Assembly: GCA_030278955.1 (NCBI GenBank)
Contig: JAOANR010000005.1
Span: 34,351,105 to 34,415,104, forward strand
Reading direction: 5' to 3'
Origin: Hygrophila difformis
Taxonomy: Eukaryota > Streptophyta > Magnoliopsida > Lamiales > Acanthaceae
Length of the DNA: 64,000 nucleotides
Part shown: piece by piece, positions 12,001 through 24,000 of the stretch
How the letters are laid out: every line of letters starts with the position of its first letter
How positions within the stretch are numbered: the stretch's first letter is position 1
Program-made: the position numbers and the translations under genes
The notes under the pieces: model-generated
What the model saw: only the letters and a program-made list of their open reading frames with translations
Told to the model about the DNA's origin: nothing
Databases searched by the model: none

Positions 12001-15000
12001 TCCCCTATTTCTACCTCAGATGATTTAACCTTCTTTACCCCTGGCATGTTCACTTTGAGAGATGAGATTGTCATTGGTTAATTTAATCACATCTCACGGG
12101 ATCTCACGGGATTAAATGAATCCCACCTAGTTGAATGGGGTTATTATCCCATGAATATTTTATTAATCAATGGCCCTAATCCCTCCAAGTCAACATGTGA
12201 TTAGCATTGATAAAATAATTTATCAAGGCATCACCACAAGCAAACAAGGCCTTATGGTGTGTTTTCCCCTTTTGCTTCAATGTGGTCTAGAAATAGTGTC
12301 TTTTATTAGTTCCAAAGATATGACTTCTATATTCCAATAGATACAAAGAATCATAATAAGTTCACCGAGTTTCAAAAAGTAACATGCATAGCCCACTCAA
12401 ACCGAAACCAAACCAGAGTATTACAATTTGCAAGTACCATTCATAAATCCTAGGAAAAAATAATAATAAAATTAAATTAAAAGAAAAAAATTCCCCACCA
12501 CCCGAATCATCACACAGACAAAAGAGGTTTATCCTATTACCTTGAAGTCGGAAGCCAAAAGTGTGCCCTGTAATTTAGGTACAATATCATAGGATATTAT
12601 GTTGAAGATGCCATCAAGATTGATAGACCTCTTGTTGCTTGAGGACACAATATTGAATCCACATCTGTTAGAACCACTCCACTGAGACAAAACCACCTGC
12701 AAATTAATTATTTATCAATTTCTTTATGTTTCATTTTACTTGTTCAGACTGTTCCAAGGATTTGCACAAGAGACCTTATTCCTAGGTAATGTCATAAAGA
12801 CCATTAGACTCTCCTAGTGATATTCACCTTCAGTTTCGAATTAATTTTTTTACATGTTTGAGAAGCTACATAAACAGAACATATTCACGATTTATTTTCC
12901 AGTCCTTAACTAAATGTGGGAGTTTGTAATAAACATCGAAAGTATATCTCAAAATGTATAATAAACGCAACTGAAGAACATGAAAATTGAAAACATATAG
13001 TACGTAATATTTATACAAAAGCAATTACCCATTGAAAAACTTATATGCAGGGAACTAAGGCATGTAGCTTCACCTCACAACAAACCAAATGGCACCCAAG
13101 AATATTTCTAGGTATATCAGACGATGTGGGGATGTGTTAAAACACTAATGCAAATATGCAAGAAAATCAAATCAACTAGCCCTAATGCCCTATATGCCAC
13201 TTACATTTGTGCAATTTTTGGTGGTTTCATTGCAAGATTGTTCTTGTTACCAAAGTCTATTTTATGTCAAAATAATCACTTCAATACTTGTTTATAGTAC
13301 CCGCTGAATTGTTGAGGAACTGAAGGTAGAAAGTAAATTGGAAAATTTACCACTCTCCTTCTGCCTTCACCAGTTTATCCTTCTACATTTATCGATCCAC
13401 CCTTTATATTCAATATTTCTCCTCTATATCCTCACCAAGCAGCCGAGCTACCCTCATTAATCCCTATCCTATCAATTCAGCAAGTGCTAGAAAAAATATA
13501 TTTCAACATCAAAATCCTCCTAATTTGTATAGGTTTCTTAACAAATTCATATTTATCTGGTTTAGGGACAGGATTCATTTAGATAAGTCCTCTATTTAGT
13601 AGTCTCAATCCATGTTCCATGCCTCTCAAATCCAAGCTTTAAATACCGTTGTACGTAAATGAATATACATATACATATATACTCCCTCCGTAATCAAATA
13701 ATGTTAACATTGGGTAGTGGCACGGATTTTAAGAAATGGGTAAATGAGTGGTGGAGATTTAAGGAGATGAGAGAGAAAGAAAGGGAAAAAGTAGTGTGAT
13801 TGAGAAAAAATTACCTAAAAAGGAAACGTTAAATTTATTTCATAACAACCCAAAAAGAAAAGTGTTAAAATTTTTTGATTACGGAGGAAGTATTATATAC
13901 ACACATACCAAAATAGAGATGCACAGATTGTACCACACATCAGGGGATTAAAATTTATATATTGAATCATATTGGATCAGAAGAAATCAAGTCACATGAT
14001 ATTTTGATCAAATGAAATAACCAAGAATAAGAAACAAGAGAAATAGACCAATATGTCTGAAGGTGCAATATCCAGCCACTGTTGAATCATCTGCAAAGAC
14101 AACGCGATATATCAGAAAAAAAAAGTGAAATGTGCAATGATTTTTAACTAAGATGCACTTTTCATTACTTACAGAAGCCCAGTGAAGTCGTAGGGAAGAT
14201 GGAGTCAGAATGAGAACTGGCCACATTTCACGAACGCACGAGGTTACTGCAATAGCCTGAAGATCTAATTAGATTTAAATTTTAAATATGTTTGCTTAGT
14301 GTAACGACTGTTTTCCATATACTAGATCATATTAGAAAATGGAAAGGGAAAATCTTCTACGTGAAAACCAGTCGGGAAATGAAGGCAACTGAATCCAAGA
14401 ACTTGTGTTAATACAGTGAGGAAATGCAAAGGTCAAGCTTATGAAATGTGAAGTGTTTCTCAAGGTTTTAACCTTCAAAGGAAAAGCACATTTGAGCATC
14501 ATACTTTAATGTAAATAGTGTTCGGAAGGTAAGACAATAAATCAATTTCTTTGGGTTCTCCAGTTCTAGGGGACATGTTTAAGGAACAACAAACTCAAAT
14601 TCAAAGGTCCAACACCTGAAGAGTCTTTCCAAGTCCCATTTCATCAGCAAGCAGGGCTCGCCCTCCATGCTGCAATATGAATCTGAAAATGCCAGAAATA
14701 CCAAGAAATGACATTCCATTGAAACAGATTGATAGAAATGAGCACCTAAAACATATAAAATAAAATCAAAAATTGAAAGTAAAAAATAAAACTGAATGTC
14801 TATCAAAGAATGACAGTATTTAGAACTACCAATACCTGACACCATCTCGTTGAAAAGGTAAAAGCTTTGATTCAACATACGCAGGAATATTATCATATAG
14901 ACCTGTTGAAAATGTGTGACTGATGAAATTGTTTCAGTAGTATTGTACAAAAGCAATGAATAAAAATAAAAATAAAATAAAATAAAGAATTAAATTTGTG

Positions 15001-18000
15001 AAGGGGGAAGAAACATGTGCATTTCAATCTGTTTCTCTATATTTATGGAAATGGGAATGGTTATGTCTCTAGTCGTTTAAATTCAAATATCTCAACAAAT
15101 GACAATAGCAGGTGCAAGGTAGCTTTTTTATGTGACAACTGACCAAGATTACTTACCATTCTTTCGTTTGCTACAGATTGTGAATTGTAATTATAATAAT
15201 TTTATGCTTCTATGTTTATTTTCCTTTGAATTTAAAATTTCAAAATTAACAAACTTTTAGGAAGAGGAAGGACTTTGGCATGGGAGCCGGAACTGTAGCA
15301 CTTAGCATCCCGGAAGGACCCTGCTCTAAGCAACGTGCCAAGAGGTTCCTCAACACCATCGCCAAAATACTATCCGATGAATCCGAGGTGTGGGAACAAA
15401 AATTGAGCTACCCGGATAAAAATGGGCCGAGATTGATAATCCGTTTAATTGAAGATGTTGGGCCAAGGAACTTAATGAAGAAGTAGAAGTGTCGAGACCC
15501 ACACGAGCTCAAGGCCCACAAGCAAGACCACCAACACATTATGGATGTACTTAGACTTTATTATTTCCGTAGCTTTGGTACTTGTTTAATTTACATAGCA
15601 AGTTGTTTAATTCCATGTAATATGGTTTGCCTATATATAGGGCATTACCAACACTTTGTAATGCACCTTTTGAATGAATTAAGCAATTTGAGTGTTTTCT
15701 CTTTGGTGATAACCAAAAGCATTTAGAAGGTCATCTTGAATTTCTCCCTTGTTGGTGCAATTCCTTTCAAGCTTGAGATGTGCTTGATCGTATCGACACC
15801 TTGAAGATTGTTGATCGAGGGAATCGTGGCTCATTTAGTGTGTCCATTGATCCAAGATTAAGCTTTCGGTAAAGGAAATCTCAACCTATCCTTTTATTTT
15901 CATTTTGAATTCATCCTTGTTAATCTTTGTTCTTCATCTTGTTCATCATCGAATATTGTGTCTAATCTCGATCCATGGCATATTTTTGGTATCAGAGCCT
16001 AGATTAGACCTTTATTCTTCCATATCTTTCATCCTTAATCAAAAACTCACAAAAAAAAAAAAAAAAAAAGTAGCCCACTGGTTACTGTTCATCCGAGATC
16101 CGTTTTGATCCTTTGAATATTTCCTGAATCTGAGTTGATATTTGGATTCATTGGGTCGATTACATAAAGATTCATATAAAATTCGAAATTTTTGGTCAAG
16201 GAAATCATTTTCTATGAATTTTTGAAATTCTTGGCTAATATTTCTCAAAATACAAATCTGTGCAGAATCTGTTTTCACATTTTCTGAACTGGTCGGTTTG
16301 AATCTCTGAAATCTGGGCACATATTTAGAATCCTCTCGTCGAGTAGATGAGTTTTCATATATCGTTTGCTCAAATCCGAGTTCGGATGAAAAAGTTATGC
16401 TAATTTGAAGTTTATGTGTGTTCTTGTGCAAAAATCCAAAAATTCTTCATGTTTTGCTTTTTGGTCTTGTGATTTTCTGTTTTCACTCACTTTGTGGATT
16501 GTGTTTGACTAATTGATGGTTTGTATGCTTAATTGGGTATTATGCAAGCTTAATCCGGAGTGTTGAGTGATTTATTGAGAGTTGGGATTAAATTTTGGGA
16601 TTAGGGTTTCTTCATAGTGTTCATCATGTGTTCTTGATGTTCTTGGATCCTTCATCCAATCTATAAGTCATATTCAACAAGTTCTTGAGGGATAGCTTTT
16701 TGATTCAAGTGAGTAATTGCAAGGGTGTTTTTGGAATTTTAAGGGGGACAAGTTAGCACAAGAAGGGAAATAACCAAAGGGAATCTGAATTTGAATAAGG
16801 GAAATAATTGCATGCAGGCCACGGATTTGAAAAAGGGAATCTGAATTTGTCACCAAATTGCCACGGGTCATCAGTCCAAATTTATTTAGATTGTCACATG
16901 CTTGCTGTGATCATCAATCCGTCCAAAAATTCAACAAGCCCAAAATCAAATCCAACAAGTGGGGCTTTGCAAAATTTGATTGAGTAAAATTTGATTTAAT
17001 TAGTTGGGCAATTATTTTTATTGTTCAATTGATTAAATTAAATTGGGTATTTAATTTACTGTGCGATTTCACTGATTTAAATCACGAACAATTTATCGGG
17101 TTGAAGTTCCGTCATTGTGTTTACACTTGACAGTGGAATTCCCCGAGGAATAAGTGCTTGCACTGTTCCTCTGATTTATTTCACAAATCTCAGAGTTGAA
17201 GCTTCGTCTGCAATTGCAAATATTGGAGTTCCTCAACAGTGATTTTTACCCGGTCACCCTTGATCGCAGCTTGATAGCAGTTGGTTTTATTTATTGGGTT
17301 TGTGTGTGAGGCATATATTTGTGATTCCGAGCGTTTTATTTTGTGAGGTTTTTACTTTACACTTTAAAATTGTGAGGAATCGGATTTATTGCTTGCAGGC
17401 TGATTAATCTTGTGAACTATAATTTGTGCACTGCAATCACACACAGAATCTGTGCTTTTCATTGATAGAGTCGGACATTGCATTCTGATTCTTGCACTGT
17501 GCGTCCATTACTTCTTTTTCTCTATCCATACATTGTTAGTTGATACGATTGAGCACTACTTGGCTTACTGGAGCCAAACCAACTGGACGAGAATTCGGAC
17601 CGATAGTGAGGGATACAGTTGTGAGATCACTCTACAAATTTCCTGTTGATTTCTACTAACCTCTTATACATATATCTAGTTTTCTTTGCTTTTGAACTGA
17701 CATGGCAGGAAGTACAGATCAAAGATTTGACCAAATCATGGCCGCCATCCAGGCATTATCCGAGACCACAGCCCGAAGGTCTGATTTTGATTCCATGCGC
17801 CGAACCGTAGATGAGACTGAGGCGCGAGTCACTGAAATCACTGAGCGCATAGACATCTTAGCTACCGAAGTAGCGAGAGGGAATTCCTTATGGGGAGAGG
17901 CGCTCCAGACTCGAGTCATGCAACAAGTTGAGCGCAGGTTTGAGGAAGCTTTCTATACTACTCCGTCACCTCCCAATGCCACCCCCGGAAGCACAAGTGG

Positions 18001-21000
18001 AGTGAACAGATCGGGCATGGAAGAAGCAGATGCAGCCATTGAGGAGAGGGAACTACAATTTGGAACATACAACAGACAACAAGGCCCACGAGGCCCACGA
18101 ACAGCACCACCGCCGCCACCTCGACCGCAGGTCCCGACAAATACTCAGTTCCAGAATCCACCACCACCTCCGGCACCTGCCGCCCCAGCAGTAGCTCCAA
18201 GACCACCATTACATCAACCCATTCGGCAGAGGGTAAACATAAATCCCCCTCCAGTGGACCTTCCCGAAAACGATTTCGAGGAGGAGGACATACATCGAGC
18301 CCCTGTTGAGCACAACCGACTAGAAGCTGATCTTCGAGGAATCAAATTCACAATTCCGGCATTCAAGGGCACGAATGATCCAGAGGAATTCATCGATTGG
18401 AGGCAATCTATTGAGTTGATCTACGATTGCCAACAATACAACGAGTTCACAAAGATCCAACTTGCCGTTTGTAAATTCAAGGACTATGCTCTCACGTGGT
18501 GGCAGAAAATTCAACACGATGGACAGCGTCTAGGACTTCCCCCTATTTCTACATGGACCGAACTGATGCATGCAATGGAAAAGAGGTTTGTTCCTAGTAG
18601 TTATTTTGATGACTTGTACATGAAAGTTAATTTTTGTGTGCAGGGTAACCGAACCGTGGACGAATACTACAAGGACTTGGAACGCCTCATGATGAGAGCC
18701 CAGATCAATGAGGATGAACCGCTACTGATAGCCAGGTTTAAAAGAGGATTGAAAAGAGAGGTCCTAGCAGAAATCAAATTAAGGACATACACTGGTTTGG
18801 AACATTTGGTGCAACTAGCCATTGAGATCGATCGCCAACTGAGGGATAGACCGATCAAGTCCACGATCATTTCAAACACCACCAAGTATTGGACAACAAG
18901 GTCAAATGAACAGCCGTTGAAGCCCCATGACCGATACGGAAAGCCCAATACACTTAAGGATGACAGGCCCAACAGGCCCAAAGCATTTGAGATGAGCAAA
19001 GATTTTAAGGATCCATACCGATACAGGAAAGATGAAAGGGATAAGCCCAAGCGGGACGTCAAGGATGTCACTTGTTTCAAGTGTGGACAGAAAGGTCATT
19101 ATTCCCGAGATTGTCCGCGAAGAGAAAGGCGAATGGTTATGATTGAACCGGGAACTTGGAAAGAAATTGACTCTGATGAAGAGCGAGAGGAAGCTGAGCA
19201 TGAAGAAGAAGATGGTGGTTATGAACAGTATCCAGACGAGGGCGATCTGAGCCGAGTAGTCTTGGAAGAAGAAGAAGAAGAGTATGTGACGAATTTCATC
19301 GCCATGAGGGCATTGACCGCTGACAAAGCTGATGAATCCAACAGCAATGCACCGGAACAGAGAGAGAATTTATTTCACTATCATTGTAAATTAAAGGGCA
19401 ATGTAGCCTCTTTGATTGTAGACAATGGTAGTTGTGTGAACGCTGTAAGCTTGTATACTGTGCGTAGATTAGGACTACCAATGCAAGATCATGTGAAGCC
19501 ATATCATCTACACTGGATGAATGAGCACGGGACTACAAAGGTCGCGAAGCAAGCCAGGGTGCCAATTACCATCGGCCCTTACTCAGAGGAGATTTTATGC
19601 GATGTAGTGCCCATAACCGCATGTCATGTGTTATTGGGACGACCTTGGATGTACGACAAACGAGTCATCTATAGAGGCACAGAGAATGACCTCTCTTTCC
19701 GCAATGGCCAAAGCAGAATTATGATGAAGTCACTACCGCCGAAAACTGTTAAGATTGACCATCGAAATTTAGTGGAAAACATCCGGAAGGAGGAAGAGGA
19801 GTTCAAGAGAAAACAGAGAGGTAAAGGGATTATAATTGATTCTGATAATTCTAATCCATCTCCTTTACCCTTGACAGGTCATGATCGATGCTTGCTTTTC
19901 ACAAAGCAAGAACTGGAAGCAGCTATTGAGGACGCACCCCTACCAGGTCACTGTTTCCTAGCTTTTGTTAAACCAGTTGAAGAAACTTCTAAGAACTCTC
20001 CTACTACACTCAATATACCTGAAATTTTTCGCAGGATGCTCCAAGACAATATGGATGTTTTTCCGGAAGAACTGCCAGCAAGGTTACCACCTTTGACAGG
20101 TGTAGAGCATCGGATTGACTTCGTACCAGGAGCGTCAGTTCCAAATAGGCCTGCATACCGCATGAACCCCGAGGAAACGAAAGAAGTCCAAAAGCAAGTT
20201 CAAGAACTGTTGGACAAAGGTTGGGTTCGGGAGAGTCTATCTCCATGTGCAGTACCGGTATTGCTGGTACCGAAGAAAAATGGAACGTGGAGGATGTGCG
20301 TTGACTGCCGAGCTGTTAATGCAATTACAATCAAGTACCGCCATCCGATCCCGCGACTCGATGACATGCTCGATGAGCTCGGTGGAGCAAGTATTTTTAC
20401 GAAGATAGATTTGAAAAGCGGTTATCACCAGATCCGCATGCAGCCAGGAGACGAATGGAAAACAGCTTTCAAAACCAAGTTCGGACTGTATGAATGGCTC
20501 GTGATGCCCTTCGGACTTACTAATGCTCCCTCCACATTTATGAGGCTCATGAATGAAACTTTAAGGGAGTTCATTGGAAAATTCGTTGTTGTGTACTTTG
20601 ATGATATTCTTATTTATAGTCACAACGAATCTGATCATGTAAAGCATGTTGTGCAGGTAATTATCAAGCTGAGGAAGGCCGAGCTTTATGCAAATTTCGA
20701 GAAGTGCACCTTCCACGTGCCTGAAGTCACATTCTTAGGCTTCATCGTTGGAGGAAATGGACTGAAGGTGGATGAGTCCAAGATCAAAGCAATTTCTGAA
20801 TGGACATCACCTACCAACGTTAATGAAGTAAGAAGATTTTTGGGTATGTGCGGGTTTTTCAGAAGATTCGTGCCACAGTTCAGTGTGATTGCCGCACCGA
20901 TGACCTCATTGCTGAAGAAGGGGCTCCAATTCAAATGGGGACTAAAGGAGCAAAAATCATTTGAAGAGTTAAAGGATAAGCTCACCCGTGCGCCGGTATT

Positions 21001-24000
21001 AGCACTTCCGAATTTTGACCTTCCATTTGAGATCGAATGCGACGCATCCGGAACCGGCATGGGCGCAGTATTGTTGCAAGATGGGAAGCCGATTGCCTAC
21101 CACAGTGAGAAGTTTGGAGCAGCTCAACTGAACTACTCCACGTATGACAAGGAATTGTATGCTGTGGTACAAGCATTGCGGACATGGCAACACTACTTGC
21201 GAGGTAGAGAGTTTATTATCCACACAGATCATGAGACACTGAAGCATATCCGAGGACAGGGGCAACTGAAAAATGCAAGACATGCCCGATGGAGCTCATT
21301 CATTGAATCATTCCCGTATGTGATCTGTTACAAGAAGGGGAAAGATAACGTGGTTGCTGATGCCTTATCAAGAAGACTGAATCTCGCAGCTTTTGCAACT
21401 ACGCATCTGATCGGATTCGAGCACATAAAGGACCTATATGCTCAAGATGCTGATTTTGGGGAGATCTACAAGAAAACCGACAAAATATCCTTTAAAGAAT
21501 ATTCTCAATTGAATGGTTTTCTTTATTTTGAAAATAAATTATGTATACCAAAAGGATCCATCAGAGAACTTCTAATTACTGAAGCACATTCTGGTGACAT
21601 GATGGGTCACTTTGGTAGAATTGCAACTATGAGTGTCCTAACTGAACGTTTTTATTGGCCAGGAATGGAGAAACAAGTCAGTGACTTCATCAACAAGTGC
21701 ATTATCTGTTTGAGGGCCAAGTCAACCACCAAGCCACATGGACTTTATCAAGCCTTACCTGCACCAGAGGGGCCATGGATTGATTTATCTATGGACTTTG
21801 TTTTGGGATTGCCTCGTACTGCTCGGGCTAAAGATTCTATTTTTGTGGTTGTTGATAGGTTCTCGAAGATGGCGCATTTTATTCCCTGTGCCAAAACGAA
21901 CGATGCACACCACGTGGCCAAGATATTCTTCAAGGAAGTTGTGAGACTCCACGGTGTGCCACGGACAATTGTTTCCGACAGGGACGCAAAATTTGTAAGT
22001 TATTTTTGGAAATCCTTGTGGGCTGAGATTGGGACAAGACTGTTATTTTCCACTGCATATCACCCCCAAACTGATGGGCAAACTGAAGCAGTAAATCGAA
22101 TTTTAGGTAATTTACTTAGAATTATCACTGCTACTAACAGTAAAAGTTGGGATGAATGCTTACCTTACATTGAATTTGCATATAATAGACATGTACACAG
22201 CGCAACACATATGTCACCATTTGAGGTTGTGTACGGGTTTAACCCACTGACACCGCTTGATTTGTTGCCATTGCCTCGCAATGAGCATTTGAATATCAAT
22301 GGCAGGGACAGGGGGCGAGCAATCAAAGAAATGCATGCTGATGTAAAGAACAGACTAGTCAAAGCTGCTGAAAGTTATGCCAAATATAACAACCGTGGTC
22401 GGAAGGAACTGAAGCTTGATCCCGGAGATTGGGTGTGGCTCAATTGGAAAAAGGAACGATTCCCAGCGAGCAGACGCAACAAATTATCTCCGCGAGGAGA
22501 TGGACCATTTAAAGTTTTAGAAAGGATTAATAATAATGCGTACAAATTGCAATTATCTGAAGAATATGGTCATATTAATCCTGTCTTTAATGTTGCAGAT
22601 CTGTCACTGTTCGAGAGGGATGAGGAAAATGCTGATCGGTTGATGGATCAACCTTCCCAAGGGGGTGGGGATGGCATGGGAGCCGGAACTGTAGCACTTA
22701 GCATCCCGGAAGGACCCTGCTCTAAGCAACGTGCCAAGAGGTTCCTCAACACCATCGCCAAAATACTATCCGATGAATCCGAGGTGTGGGAACAAAAATT
22801 GAGCTACCCGGATAAAAATGGGCCGAGATTGATAATCCGTTTAATTGAAGATGTTGGGCCAAGGAACTTAATGAAGAAGTAGAAGTGTCGAGACCCACAC
22901 GAGCTCAAGGACCACAAGCAAGACCACCAACACATTATGGATGTACTTAGACTTTATTATTTCCGTAGCTTTGGTACTTGTTTAATTTACATAGCAAGTT
23001 GTTTAATTCCATGTAATATGGTTTGCCTATATATAGGGCATTACCAACACTTTGTAATGCACCTTTTGAATGAATTAAGCAATTTGAGTGTTTTCTCTTT
23101 GGTGATAACCAAGAGCATTTAGAAGGTCATCTTGAATTTCTCCCTTGTTGGTGCAATTCCTTTCAAGCTTGAGATGTGCTTGATCGTATCGACACCTTGA
23201 AGATTGTTGATCGAGGGAATCGTGGCTCATTTAGTGTGTCCATTGATCCAAGATTAAGCTTTCGGTAAAGGAAATCTCAACCTATCCTTTTATTTTCATT
23301 TTGAATTCATCCTTGTTAATCTTTGTTCTTCATCTTGTTCATCATCGAATATTGTGTCTAATCTCGATCCATGGCAGACTTGATGTCTTAATATCCACCA
23401 AAACCTAAATCTTTGAGCCATCTAGGAGTGACTGCAGTATGAGTGTATGACACACTATGCAACAGTCAAGCATGGACTTGAAGGAAATGCCTTTATAACC
23501 ACTGATCACTTAGAGGCTATTTGGATGAGTGTTCTCAAAATAGCTGCAGCGTTATCAAAACACATAATCAGATAATTGTTGTGACAAAACATGTTGTACG
23601 AAAATAAGTGTTTGGATGAGCTTATGCTGTTCTGAATCGCAATAATTAGATAATTAATTTTTAAGTTGGCTTTGTGTTTTCAAGCTGTAAAATTACCACA
23701 AAGGGTATGAGTAGGAAAAATTAAATAACTTTTATTTTTAATCTCTTATTTATGTTATAATATTTTTTATTCAAACATTTTTCTCCAATATATTTTTAAA
23801 TTTATTTATATAATTGAATCAATTTTTAATTTTTTTGTTAAATATAATATTTAGTATATTTCCATATAATATTTTTAATATAATACATTATAATTAGCCA
23901 TAATTATGCATTGATGTAGGGGATATAATGGTAAAAGCAATAAATAGTTGAAAACACAATTCCTTGCAGCACCAAAAAGTAGTTGCAGGAAAATTACGTC

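Larger units (their letters stand above)
15276..23376 (+). mobile_element. Complete Ty3/Gypsy LTR retrotransposon, copy 1 (CRM-like)
   Basis: 8.1-kb element with two 705-bp LTRs (15276-15980, 22672-23376), TG...CA ends and a perfect 5-bp target duplication GACTT (15271-15275, 23377-23381). It has a tRNA-iMet primer binding site, a polypurine tract and one intact 1726-aa gag-pol ORF. I find only two differences between the LTRs (near 15509/22905 and 15717/23113), implying a very recent insertion. Lineage is inferred from RT sequence such as [20 protein letters not shown] and from the ORF running into the LTR, both features of CRM chromoviruses as I recall them. It lies in CHR18 intron 6, antisense to the gene. 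Confidence 0.95.
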
